DNA from: Gordonia lacunae
GTDB lineage: Bacteria; Actinomycetota; Actinomycetes; Mycobacteriales; Mycobacteriaceae
DNA length: 64,000 bases
NCBI RefSeq assembly: GCF_002149015.1
Contig: NZ_NGFO01000004.1
Span: 124,001 to 188,000, forward strand
Direction: 5' to 3'
Of the stretch, positions 17,301 through 25,120 are shown in pieces (the first letter of the stretch is position 1; every line of letters begins with the position of its first letter). The position numbers were made by a program, and so were the translations under genes. The notes beneath the pieces were generated by a model that saw only the letters and a list, made by a program, of their open reading frames with translations, did no database searches and was not told where the DNA came from.

Positions 17301-18216
17301 GTACGAACTCGGCGGCGGCTGGCTGCACATCGACGAGGCGAAGATCGGCAAGCGATCCTTCCTCGGCAACTCCGGCATGACCGGGCCCGGACGCAAGGTC
17401 CCCAAGAACGGTCTGGTGGCGGTGTTGTCGGCGACGCCCGATCGCGCGAAGTCGGGATCGAGCTGGCTCGGCAGCCCGCCGGTGCGCCTACGGCGGACCG
17501 CCGCCGAGATCGACACCTCGCGCACGTTCGACCCGCCGGCGACGCTGAAGATCGCCCGCTCACTCATCGAGACGCTGCGTCTGGTGCCGGTGATGGTGTC
17601 GTTCGGGCTGGGCGTCGGGCTGCTGCTCGCACTGCAATACGTCGCGGTGCACGTGCACTATGGGGTCGCGGCCCTGGTGAGCGGCCTGCTCCTGCTGGTC
17701 GTCGGCGCGATCGCCTGCATCACCGCCGCCGCGGCCAAATGGCTCGTCGTCGGCCGCATCACGGTCAGCGAGCACCCGCTGTGGAGCTCGTTCGTCTGGC
17801 GGAACGAACTGTCCGACGCCTTCGTGGAGACCGTTGCGGCCCCCTGGTTCGCCAACGCCGCGACCGGCACGCCGATCCTCAATCTGTGGCTGCGGATGCT
17901 CGGCGCGAAGATCGGCCGCGGCGTCTGGTGCGAGACCTACTGGCTTCCCGAGGCCGACCTCGTCACCCTCGGCGACGGCGCGACCGTGCAACGCGGCTGC
18001 GTGGTCCAGACCCATCTGTTCCACGACCGCGTCATGGCCATCGACCGCGTCACGCTCGGGGCGGGTGCGACCCTCGGCCCGCACTGCGTCGCCCTGCCCG
18101 CATCCGGACTCGGCGACTCGGCGACCGTCGGGCCGGCGTCGCTGGTCATGCGCGGCGACGTGGTCCCGGCTCACACCCGCTGGCAGGGGAACCCCATCGC
18201 TCCCTGGCCGCGCTGA
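14350..18216 (+). CDS. Pls/PosA-type non-ribosomal peptide synthetase with membrane and hexapeptide C-terminus
   Basis: A 1288-residue protein. Residues about 20-500 are an adenylation domain (IIFTSGSTGKPKGVAVTHRN core A3, NTYGPTEATV core A5, YRSGDLVRLD, KVGGRRIELGEID). A carrier domain follows at about 505-580 with phosphopantetheine Ser535 in FAEGGGSLAAAQL. The C-terminal 700 residues carry about six membrane helices interleaved with three left-handed hexapeptide-repeat blocks (about 720-815, 950-1040, 1180-1280). This architecture matches the Pls-type family named after poly-L-lysine synthetase, in which the C-terminal part elongates the chain at the membrane. The product cannot be named. 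GTG 14350 is the first start that includes the conserved N-terminus. Confidence 0.88.
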   Translation: MPIPPQFLLSAQADPPRTLCDVLTATARAHPDAAAIDDGEMTLTYGQLLAVVRRTVARLGEVGVGRGSRVGIRMPSGSRDLYVAILATLYAGAAYVPVDADDPDERAELVFGEAGVDAIVDADGPRSTRSTPTPAEPPARPTPDDDAWIIFTSGSTGKPKGVAVTHRNAAAFVDAEAAMFLPDAPIGPHDRVLAGLSVAFDASCEEMWLAWRNGACLVPAPRSLVRSGMDLGPWLVARDITVVSTVPTLASLWPPEALEAVRLLIFGGEACPPELADRLAVPGREVWNTYGPTEATVVACAAPLGGDGPVRIGLPLRGWDLAVVDAQGQPVDEGEVGELVIGGVGLARYLDPAKDAEKYAPMPTLGWERAYRSGDLVRLDTAGLLFMGRADDQVKVGGRRIELGEIDNALQNLPGVSGAAAAVRKSAAGNSLLVGYLVSADPAFDVADAHAELRRQLPAAMVPTLAVVDELPTRTSGKVDRDALPWPLPGSSRPVDDDVELSETELWLAQLWTDVLGLTVSSPDVDFFAEGGGSLAAAQLVTAVRERYPDISVADLYDHPRLGSMAEMLDARRPTTSVDERHIEPTPRSAGLAQLALTLPLTTLTGLQWATWLGVVNNLAVLAAERMNRTVEWLVEINWWVLLAAFLVVITPPGRMCIAALGARVLLAGVTPGVYPRGGSVHVRLWVAERLLDASGAANLSGAPWMIYLARALGATIGRGVDLHTIPPVTGLLTVGDGASVEPEVDISGWWIDGDDVHIGEIAIKRGASIGARSTLTPGAVVGRDAVVAPGSAVFGRVKARQHWAGSPAVKIGKAEHPWPDHRPPRATWWVPIYGLSSLGLAAIPLLSLASGLAVIGAWALTADRLRDAGIRALILLPAATVTSLFVFAAITAALVRLASIGLHTGYHPVRSRVGWQVWITERLLDAARTYLFPLYASLLTPTWFRILGAKVGVGTEISTALVLPRFTTIGDGAFLADDTMVASYELGGGWLHIDEAKIGKRSFLGNSGMTGPGRKVPKNGLVAVLSATPDRAKSGSSWLGSPPVRLRRTAAEIDTSRTFDPPATLKIARSLIETLRLVPVMVSFGLGVGLLLALQYVAVHVHYGVAALVSGLLLLVVGAIACITAAAAKWLVVGRITVSEHPLWSSFVWRNELSDAFVETVAAPWFANAATGTPILNLWLRMLGAKIGRGVWCETYWLPEADLVTLGDGATVQRGCVVQTHLFHDRVMAIDRVTLGAGATLGPHCVALPASGLGDSATVGPASLVMRGDVVPAHTRWQGNPIAPWPR

Positions 18217-18239
18217 TCCGAAGGGACCGCATAACCGCA

Positions 18240-18420
18240 GGTCACAGCCCCTGCTCCCTGAGGAGCGAGGAGCGAGGAGCGAGGAGCGAGGAGCGAAAGC
18301 GACGAGCCACGAAGGGTTGGCGACACACCTCGCCAGGACCCTTCGTGACGGCCTCCGCAAGCTCCGGCCTCCTCAGGGAGCAGTTAGAGGGCTCACTCCG
18401 GGCGCACCGGGCTCTTTCGT
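18240..18420. repeat. REP-like element with a 9-bp microsatellite
   Basis: Holds an inverted and a direct copy of the dispersed ccttcgtggctcg / ctcagggagcag element and, at 18263-18295, a run of about four 9-base gagcgagga units. It fills the gap between the convergent NRPS and HdeD-like genes. Confidence 0.8.
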
Positions 18421-18429
18421 AGTTCCGGC

Positions 18430-19017
18430 TCAGACCGCCGGCTCGCCGGCGACCGGCTGCTCGACCTTCTTCGGCAGCGTGAGCAGCGTGGCGATCGACA
18501 GTGCGACGAGCATGATGCCGCCGACCCAGGCGAGTACCTCGAGCGAGAAGGCGGGCAGCACCATCATCACGATGCCCGCGATGATCGCGATGACGCCCGA
18601 GATGATCAGGAACCAGGTGGGGGCGTGACCCGATTTGGTGATCGCCGCGTACAGGTCGGCGACGCCCTGGAAGATCCAGCCGATACCGATGAACACCGCG
18701 AGTAGCCAGACCGCGTCGCCCGGGCTGAACAGCGCGATCACACCGGCCAGCAGCACGATTGCGCCGACGATGCCCAGCATCACCCGGACCCCGGTGCTCA
18801 GGAACGACGCCGCGAAGGCCTGATAGATACGGAAGATGCCGGCGATGATCAGCGAGATCGCGAACAGGATCGCGAGCACGACGATGGTCGGGCCGGGCCA
18901 CAGGATCGCGATGACCCCGATCACGATGCCGACGATCGACGTGATGATGAGTGCCGTGCGCACGGCACCGACCAGTTCGTCGGGGAAGTGTTTGGTGTAG
19001 ACCGTGGCGAAAGTCAT
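18430..19017 (-). CDS. HdeD/DUF308-family membrane protein
   Basis: A 195-residue protein consisting of about six hydrophobic helices in pairs (TALIITSIVGIVIGVIAILW, VRVMLGIVGAIVLLAGVIAL), with GIGWIFQGVADLYAAI as a family-typical stretch. HdeD proteins are associated with acid stress in enteric bacteria; the role here is unknown. It is divergent from the thioesterase gene with 107 bases between starts. Confidence 0.85.
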   Translation of the reverse strand: MTFATVYTKHFPDELVGAVRTALIITSIVGIVIGVIAILWPGPTIVVLAILFAISLIIAGIFRIYQAFAASFLSTGVRVMLGIVGAIVLLAGVIALFSPGDAVWLLAVFIGIGWIFQGVADLYAAITKSGHAPTWFLIISGVIAIIAGIVMMVLPAFSLEVLAWVGGIMLVALSIATLLTLPKKVEQPVAGEPAV

Positions 19018-19124
19018 GGTGGGAGGTTATCCGGCACTGGAGGATCCGGCGCGCTATTCGCGCAGGACTGGCACAAACCCGACCGTCGTCGTCGGTGCGG
19101 GTGACCAGGGGGTAACAAGTAACG

Positions 19125-20003
19125 ATGACCAACATCGCTTTCTTCGAGCCGATCAGCGCAACCGGCCGGCCCGACGAGGGACTCCGGTACCGGCCGACCA
19201 CCTTCGCTGCCAGCCTGTGGGCACCCGGGACCCTGAACGGCCCGGCGGTGTGCGGCCTCGCCGCGCGGGCCGTCGAAGCCGAGTTCGGGAACGACGAGTT
19301 CGTACCCGCCCGGTGCACCATCGACCTGTTCAAGGCGGCGCGTGACATCGTCACCTCGACGAGGGTCCGTCTCGTCCGGTCCGGCGGACGCATCCGGGTC
19401 GTCGATGTCGACGTGGTGCAGCATCCCGACGGCGCCGACGAGGTGGTCGTGGCCCGCGGCACGACGGTGTTCCTGCGCACCTCGACCAATCCGCCCGGAC
19501 AGCGGTGGCAGCGGCCCGCGGACGCGGTCACCTTCCGCGCACCGGAGATCATCGCCGACGACGACCTGTCGCCCCGGTTCGCCTCCGACGCCGCGGACGA
19601 CACCGTCGGCGAGTGGGAGAAGGACATGGCGAATCACCAGAACGGGCACCGCAAACGGATGTGGTCCCGCGCCGCGCCCATCGTGGCGGGTGAGAAGCTC
19701 ACCCCCTTCCAGCGCGCGGTTGTCAGCGCCGAGTCCGCGAGCCTCGTGTCGAACTGGGGCAGCACCGGCATCGGCTTCATCAACTGCGATCTGACCGTTG
19801 CCCTGAGCCGGCTGCCGTCGGGCGAGCGGGTCGGCGTCGAGGCCGACGTCCACATCGAGGACGACGGCGTCTCGGTCAGCAATGCGGGCCTCTACGACGC
19901 GGAGGGGATGTTCGGGACCGCGCTCGTGACCGCGGTGAACAACGCGGCGGCGCAGATCGACTTCACCACCGTGGACACCTCGGAGCGCTATCGGGAAGCC
20001 TGA
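19125..20003 (+). CDS. Acyl-CoA thioesterase-like, double hotdog protein
   Basis: A 292-residue protein of the 4HBT_3/TesB-like family found widely in mycolate actinobacteria: an N-terminal hotdog with WAPGTLNGPAVCGLAARAVE and VPARCTIDLFKAA, and a C-terminal hotdog with GFINCDLTVALSRLPSGER and IEDDGVSVSNAGLYDAEGMF. It likely hydrolyses acyl-CoA esters in the cytosol. The substrate length is unknown. It is followed by the DUF4185 gene after 77 bases with its own promoter-like TTGATAAG sequence. Confidence 0.78.
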   Translation: MTNIAFFEPISATGRPDEGLRYRPTTFAASLWAPGTLNGPAVCGLAARAVEAEFGNDEFVPARCTIDLFKAARDIVTSTRVRLVRSGGRIRVVDVDVVQHPDGADEVVVARGTTVFLRTSTNPPGQRWQRPADAVTFRAPEIIADDDLSPRFASDAADDTVGEWEKDMANHQNGHRKRMWSRAAPIVAGEKLTPFQRAVVSAESASLVSNWGSTGIGFINCDLTVALSRLPSGERVGVEADVHIEDDGVSVSNAGLYDAEGMFGTALVTAVNNAAAQIDFTTVDTSERYREA

Positions 20004-20080
20004 GTCCGCACGGCTTTCAGCCTCGCGAAGCACGTCGTGCACCTCACACATATCTCTCAGGTCTTGATAAGGTCACGGCC

Positions 20081-21151
20081 ATGACACGGCGCCTCTCACG
20101 GCTCTTCCTGGGTCTTGTCGTCTCCGTACTGGCTGTTGCACTGACGACCACCCTGGCCGCCTCACCCGCTCACGCGGCCCGCTATGCCAACGGTCCGGCG
20201 ACCATCGTCAACCGGCTGACCGGCCCGTTCGCGATGAACGACACCATCGGACGGTTCAACATCGTCGGCACCGATCTGGGCGTCATGTGGGACAACGGTC
20301 GCGGCGAGATCCTCACCGCGTTCGGTGACACCCAGTCGTTCAACGGTTGGTCCCTGCTCTACGGCGAGCTCTTCTACTGGCGGTCCAACGTCCTGCTCCG
20401 CAGCACGGATCCCTACCTCGCCGACGGCATGACGTTCACTTCCCATGCCGGCCGTCCCGGACACGCCAAGCGTCTGCTGAAGCCGAATGTGCGCCGCGAG
20501 GTCACCATCATCCCGACCGCGGGCGTGGCCGCCAACGGCAAGCAGTACATGACCGTGATGTCGGTGAAGCGCTGGGACTCGCCCGGCATCTGGACCACCA
20601 ACTGGGCCGGTCTCGTGTCGTCCTCGGACAACGGCGAGAACTGGCGAGCGGTGAACGCCTTCCGCCCCAACGGGGGCGGCAACAAGAAGTTCCAGATGGG
20701 CGCCTTCCTCAAGGTCGGCAAGACCGTCTACTACTACGGCACCCCCGACGGACGCTGGGGCGGCGTCTATCTCGCACGCGTGGACGAGAAGGACATCGAG
20801 CATCTCGGCAAGTGGCAGTACTTCTCCTACGGCCGGTGGGTTCCGGGCAACCCCGACGCCGCCACCCCGGTGATGGGCGCGCCGACGGGTGAACTGTCGG
20901 TGCAGTGGAACGACTACCTCGGCAAGTACATCTCACTGGCCAGCCAGGACGTCGGCGTCACCCTGCGGACCGCCGACAACCCCTGGGGCCCATGGACTTC
21001 CGGCGAGATCGTCGCACCCTCGGTGGACCCGTACACGGGTTACGCGCCCTACATCCATCCGTGGTCGAAGGGCAGCACCCTGTACTTCACCTACTCGATC
21101 TCCATCGGGTACCAGGTGTACCTCATGCGGCTCCCGCTGCGCCGCGGCTGA
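20081..21151 (+). CDS. Secreted DUF4185 protein, candidate endo-D-arabinanase (GH183-like)
   Basis: A 356-residue exported protein. The signal peptide (about 1-33) ends in ASPAHAARY with an AHA-A cleavage site. The mature part is a DUF4185 beta-propeller-like domain: FNIVGTDLGVMWDNGRGEIL, FGDTQSF, RSNVLLRSTDP, GKTVYYYGTPDGRWGGVYL, YAPYIHPWS. Members of this domain have been shown to be endo-D-arabinanases (family GH183) acting on the D-arabinan of mycobacterial arabinogalactan; whether this one cuts arabinan or has another role is inference. In an organism that carries aftD this would be a wall-remodelling enzyme. Confidence 0.82.
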   Translation: MTRRLSRLFLGLVVSVLAVALTTTLAASPAHAARYANGPATIVNRLTGPFAMNDTIGRFNIVGTDLGVMWDNGRGEILTAFGDTQSFNGWSLLYGELFYWRSNVLLRSTDPYLADGMTFTSHAGRPGHAKRLLKPNVRREVTIIPTAGVAANGKQYMTVMSVKRWDSPGIWTTNWAGLVSSSDNGENWRAVNAFRPNGGGNKKFQMGAFLKVGKTVYYYGTPDGRWGGVYLARVDEKDIEHLGKWQYFSYGRWVPGNPDAATPVMGAPTGELSVQWNDYLGKYISLASQDVGVTLRTADNPWGPWTSGEIVAPSVDPYTGYAPYIHPWSKGSTLYFTYSISIGYQVYLMRLPLRRG

Positions 21152-21172
21152 TCTCGACCACTGCCACCGACA

Positions 21173-21217
21173 CGTCGGGGCGGCCGACGTCCGTTTCCGG
21201 ATGCGACCGCCCCGACG
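21173..21217. terminator. Bidirectional terminator hairpin
   Basis: An 11-base stem CGTCGGGGCGG (21173-21183) pairs with CCGCCCCGACG (21207-21217). It sits between the convergent DUF4185 and DUF305 genes; no T tract, as is common in high-GC actinobacteria. Confidence 0.65.
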
Positions 21218-21233
21218 CCGTCTCCAGTGTCGA

Positions 21234-21899
21234 TCAGCTCTGGCCGAGCATGCCCTTCATCTGATCGATCTCCGCTTGCTGAGTCCTCTTGACCTCCTGG
21301 GCAAGAGCTTTCGTCGCCGGGTCGACGCCGTCGGCGAGTACCGCGTCAGCCATCGCGATGGCGCCCTCGTGGTGCCGGATCATGCCCTCGAGCCACAGCC
21401 GGTCGAATTCCGTACCGCGCGCGTCCCGCAGGGCGGTCATCTGGTCCGGGCTGAGCATGCCGGGCATCGCGGAGTGACCACCATGCCCCATGTTCTCGTG
21501 GCTGTCGTCGAGATCGCTGGTGTCGACGCCCCAACTCTCGAGCCGGTCCTCCATCTGGCCGATCTCGGCATCCTGCGCCTTCTCGATCCTCGACGCCAGT
21601 GCGATCAGTTCCGCATTGTCGGTCCGGCCCTCGACGAGTTCGGCCATCGCGACAGCCTGGCGGTGATGTCCGATCATCGTCGAGGTGAATTCGACGTCGG
21701 CCTCGTTGTGCGCGGCCGACGACGACGCGGACGTCGTGGCGGACTCCGCGGTCGAGGTGGCGGTCGAGGTGACCCCGGATGCGGCGTCGCTCGGCGTCTC
21801 GTCGGGCGAACAGCCGGCGATCGCGATGAGTGCCGCCGCAGTCAGTCCGATCCCGGATGCTGCGCGGATACGGCGTCGAGAGGTGTTGTGTGCGTGCAT
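21234..21899 (-). CDS. DUF305 lipoprotein
   Basis: A 221-residue exported protein. A signal peptide ends in a lipobox (AALIAIAGCS, Cys about residue 29), followed by a Ser/Thr-rich linker and two ferritin-like DUF305 repeats with FTSTMIGHHRQAVAMAELV and WLEGMIRHHEGAIAMADAVL. The His/Met-rich loop ENMGHGGHSAMPGMLS suggests copper binding, as is typical for the family. ATG 21899 gives a proper signal peptide; the upstream ATG at 22001 does not. Together with the next gene it likely forms a copper-related pair. Confidence 0.85.
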   Translation of the reverse strand: MHAHNTSRRRIRAASGIGLTAAALIAIAGCSPDETPSDAASGVTSTATSTAESATTSASSSAAHNEADVEFTSTMIGHHRQAVAMAELVEGRTDNAELIALASRIEKAQDAEIGQMEDRLESWGVDTSDLDDSHENMGHGGHSAMPGMLSPDQMTALRDARGTEFDRLWLEGMIRHHEGAIAMADAVLADGVDPATKALAQEVKRTQQAEIDQMKGMLGQS

Positions 21900-22002
21900 G
21901 AGTGAGTTCCTTGCTGCTGTCGTGGTACCCGGCGAGCACGACGGCCGGCCGGGTGGAGAAGAGATGAGAACACGGCGGACCGAGCGGTCCGCGGAGGTCA
22001 CC

Positions 22003-22476
22003 TCAGCAGCGGATCACCTGTAGTTGCAGATGGGAATACACGGCCCACGGAGGCGGCCGACCCAGGACCGTCGTGCGTCGTCGTGCGGTGTCGGCGATCC
22101 GCGGCAGCACCGCGAGCGACCACACGAGGAGGACGAGAACCACGGCCGGCAGGTCGACCCCCGAAGCGCGGATGAAGACGCAGTCGTGGGAGTGTTCGCC
22201 GCAGTCGTCGGTTCCGGCCATCTCGGGGGCAGCGATCATCGTCGACGACGCGGTGAGCGCCGAATGGTCCGCGTGGTGCGACATCCCGCTGTCGTGTTCT
22301 TCCGGCCCGCTCGCTGCGCTCCCGGCGCCTGCATGACTCGGCCCGCTCGCTGCGCTCCCGGCGCCGGGGTGACCCGACACCACCGTGTGCATCAGCATCA
22401 CGGCCAGTGCGAGCACCAGGACGAACCCGCGGCGCCGGACGACGGCGCCGCGACCGGTTCCACGACGGCGGCTCAC
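22003..22476 (-). CDS. DUF6153-like small membrane protein
   Basis: A 157-residue protein: an N-terminal membrane helix (GFVLVLALAVMLMHTVVSGH), a His-rich middle (DSGMSHHADHS, CGEHSHDCVF), a second helix (AVVLVLLVWSLAVLPRIADT) and the short conserved C-terminus ending in QLQVIRC, resembling the DUF6153 family next to DUF305 lipoproteins. Function unknown; histidines and cysteines suggest metal binding outside the membrane. The GAGSAASGP repeat is encoded by two tandem REP-like copies (22304-22372). GTG 22476 is the start. Confidence 0.65.
   Translation of the reverse strand: MSRRRGTGRGAVVRRRGFVLVLALAVMLMHTVVSGHPGAGSAASGPSHAGAGSAASGPEEHDSGMSHHADHSALTASSTMIAAPEMAGTDDCGEHSHDCVFIRASGVDLPAVVLVLLVWSLAVLPRIADTARRRTTVLGRPPPWAVYSHLQLQVIRC
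22304..22372. repeat. Two tandem REP-like copies inside the DUF6153-like gene
   Basis: Two 34-base copies share cggcccgctcgctgcgctcc followed by cggcgcc, and match the in-gene copy at 1493-1527. They encode a repeated GAGSAASGP segment between the first membrane helix and the His-rich region. Confidence 0.7.
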
Positions 22477-22493
22477 GATGTCAGGTTACGAGG

Positions 22494-23770
22494 TCACGAT
22501 GCCGGCGTCGACGCCCTGGCGTCGTCGGGGACGGCGTCGTCCGACTCGGCCGCCTGCTCGGCGGCTCGGCGTCGCTGACGTGGGATCAGTATCTTGCGGT
22601 CGACGATCTGGTACGTCGCCACCACCGCCGCGGCCAGTGCCCACCCGAGCACGATGTCGAAGATGTAGTGCTCGGCGGTGTACACCAGGGCGAACGCCAT
22701 GGCGAGCGCATAACCCATGAACAGTGTTTTGCCCAACGCCTTCACCCGTGGCCACATGAAGAGCGCGAGGAGCATCGTCAGACCGGCGTGCAGCGACGGG
22801 ATCGCCGCCACCAGGTTCGACTTGCCCTGACCCACCTCGACCAGGTTCGACGCCGCGTGGATGTTCAGGAAGCCCCAGCCGCGCGCGGAGATCCGCTCGA
22901 CGTACGGATTCGCGTCCGGGTACTCGTTGTCGAGCGGTCCGAGCAGACCTCCCGGTTCCTTCGCCTCGGGCGAGTACATGCAGATGGGGTCGCGCGGGAA
23001 GTCCTGGACCTCGGCCGCGGTGCATCGCGCGGCGGCCCACGGCGGAGCGCCCGGGACGAGCGTGTAGCCGACGAGCGCGAGGAAGGTCGTCGCCACGAAG
23101 CACACGGCGTAGCGACGCCACGCCGCCCGATCCTTCAGCCACAACACCGCCGCGACCGCGTACGGGATGATGAAGTACGACATGTAGACGACGCTGACGA
23201 TGACTTCCCACCAGGGCGGGCTCGCCTGTTTGAGGTGCTCCTGCAGCCACGCCGTGGGGTTGACACCACCGGTCAGCCAGGCGTCGAAATCGATCGCCAG
23301 ATGCCAGTGGGTGGGCATGTCGACGATGCGCGCGACGTCCCGCGTCCAGTCGTACAGGATCAGGATCAGCGCGAACGGCGCCCAGTCGATGAGGATCGTG
23401 ATGAACTTGCGCCGGCCGATGCAGGCGGCCGCGAGTCCGAGACACATCAGGACGATCAGGCGGGTGCGGTCGAAGGCCAGCCCGTAGAGCGCCACGTGCA
23501 CCGCCATCAGCACGATCCAGGCGCCGATCGCGATGCGTCGGACCATCGTCAGATCGCGACGACTCTCCGGGTCGGCCTCCATCTCGGCAGCGGCGGCCAG
23601 ATCGTCGAGGACCGGGGAGACACCGGCGGGGCCGGTGTCGTCACGGCCGGTGTCGTCACGGTCGGTGCCCATCGAGGAGTCCGATGTGGCGGTGGTCGTC
23701 TCGGCGCTCTCGCGCTCGTCGCGCTTGGCGGATCTGCCCGGCTGCGGGACGCCCACCGTCTCCTCGACAC
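22494..23770 (-). CDS. PAP2-family (Ipt1/Aur1-like) membrane phosphotransferase or phosphatase
   Basis: About 425 residues. After a polar N-terminal region of about 80 residues come six or more membrane helices. PAP2 motifs are PSLHAG (about residue 315) and YTAEHYIFDIVLGWALA, with the conserved His residues, and the protein resembles the PAP2_3 branch that includes inositol-phosphorylceramide synthase. The reaction is probably transfer or release of a lipid phosphate head group; substrate not known. Start is uncertain: GTG 23770 or TTG 23783. It ends 17 bases before the DUF6153-like gene begins, so the genes may be co-transcribed. Confidence 0.78.
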
Positions 23771-23783
23771 TCACCCGACACAA

Positions 23784-24008
23784 TCCCGCCCGTCACACCC
23801 CGCAGGGCAACCACCCACTTAACCTGCCGTCAGTGTAATGGCCATCTCTCGTTGGCGAGCCACCCCGACGGCCAGGCATGTCGGATTCGGGCGGTTTCGG
23901 CGGAGTGCCGCGCACCCGACCCGCGCCGACTGCGGTTTTCGCGGACGCCTCGCCGGACGGGGTGTTGTGGATCACACTGGAGGCGTCGATCCCCTGAAGG
24001 AGGTGTCG
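23784..24008. other. Gap between PAP2-type gene and small protein gene
   Basis: About 225 bases with divergent promoters presumably; I see no gene, hairpin or palindrome that stands out, only the ribosome site of the downstream small gene. Confidence 0.4.
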
Positions 24009-24224
24009 GTGCCCAATCGCTACCTGCGCTACGGCGACCAGCGCTACATCATCAACAAGGAGGCGGAGGCCCGCCTGAATCGCACTCTCGACGCGGTCTA
24101 CGCCGACGGAACCCGCGGACACGAGTGGCTGAACCTCTATCACGACAGCGCGGCGCCGTGCCGGCTCCTCATCGCCCCCGGGGTGCCGATCACCATCGAG
24201 ACCGAGCCGTGCGTCGGTGAGTAG
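24009..24224 (+). CDS. Small conserved-looking protein of unknown function
   Basis: A 71-residue protein starting with GTG after a strong ribosome site (GAAGGAGGTG, 24-base context at 23996-24005). The composition is soluble with a Tyr-rich N-terminus (NRYLRYGDQRYIINKEAEARL) and a C-terminal beta-rich half. No family recognised. Coding is supported by the ribosome site and by its location 116 bases before endonuclease IV on the same strand. Confidence 0.6.
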   Translation: MPNRYLRYGDQRYIINKEAEARLNRTLDAVYADGTRGHEWLNLYHDSAAPCRLLIAPGVPITIETEPCVGE

Positions 24225-24340
24225 CCCGGGCCGGGGTCGAGGAGAGACCGGACGGAGGTGGGCATCCCGCCCCGGGCGTGTCCACCGATCGACGTCGACG
24301 GGGGCGTCCGCCCGTCGGTGACGGCAACTATCGTTGTCGC

Positions 24341-25111
24341 ATGCGCATCGGAGCACATCTTCGCGAGGACGCCGACCCCCTGGCCACGGCCGCCGAGCTC
24401 GGAATCGACGTCTTCCAGATGTTCGTCACGGACCCCCAGAGCTGGAAGAAGCCACAGCCCAACCCTCGCGCGGCGGAGTTCCGCGAGTCCGACATCGACG
24501 TCGTCGTCCACTCCAGCTACCAGATCAACGTCGCGAGCCTGAACAACCGGCTGCGGATGCCGTCGCGCAAAGCCGTCGAACAGCAGGCCGCCGCTGCCGC
24601 CGAGCTGGGTGCCTTCGGCCTCGTCGTCCACGGCGGCCATCTGCGTGACGGCGAGGACAGCGCCGAGGGTTTCGCCAACTGGCGCAAGCTCTTCGACCGC
24701 CAGGTCGACAAAGGCGGCTTCGGCGTCCCGATCCTCATCGAGAACACCGCGGGCGGCGACCACGCGATGGCGCGCACGCTGGAGTCCATCGACCGCCTGT
24801 GGGAGGCCGTCGGCGACTTCGACCAGGCGGGTTTCTGCCTCGACACGTGCCACGCGTGGGCGGGCGGCGAAGATCTCGTCGGACTCGTCGAGCGGGTCCG
24901 CCAGATCACCGGCCGGATCGATCTGGTGCACCTCAACAACTCTCGTGACGAGTTCGACTCCGGTCGCGACCGGCACGCGAACCTCGCGTCGGGCCACATC
25001 GACCCCGAGGTACTCGTCGCGGTCGCCGAGGCGGCGGGTGCGCCGGTCATCCTGGAGACGCCCGGCGACGGCATCCCCGACGACCTCGCCTATCTGCGCG
25101 AGTCGCTGTAG
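24341..25111 (+). CDS. nfo: Endonuclease IV (AP endonuclease)
   Basis: A 256-residue TIM-barrel DNA repair enzyme. Zn ligand regions are recognisable: VVHSSYQINVA, VVHGGH, PILIENTAGG, CLDTCHAWAGG, LVHLNNSRDEFDSGRDRHAN and VILETPG. It cleaves the phosphodiester 5' of abasic sites and removes 3' blocking groups. ATG 24341 is the only start that includes the conserved MRIGAHL. It is convergent with a secreted-protein gene whose stop is nine bases away. Confidence 0.92.
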   Translation: MRIGAHLREDADPLATAAELGIDVFQMFVTDPQSWKKPQPNPRAAEFRESDIDVVVHSSYQINVASLNNRLRMPSRKAVEQQAAAAAELGAFGLVVHGGHLRDGEDSAEGFANWRKLFDRQVDKGGFGVPILIENTAGGDHAMARTLESIDRLWEAVGDFDQAGFCLDTCHAWAGGEDLVGLVERVRQITGRIDLVHLNNSRDEFDSGRDRHANLASGHIDPEVLVAVAEAAGAPVILETPGDGIPDDLAYLRESL

Positions 25112-25120
25112 CCCGTCACG

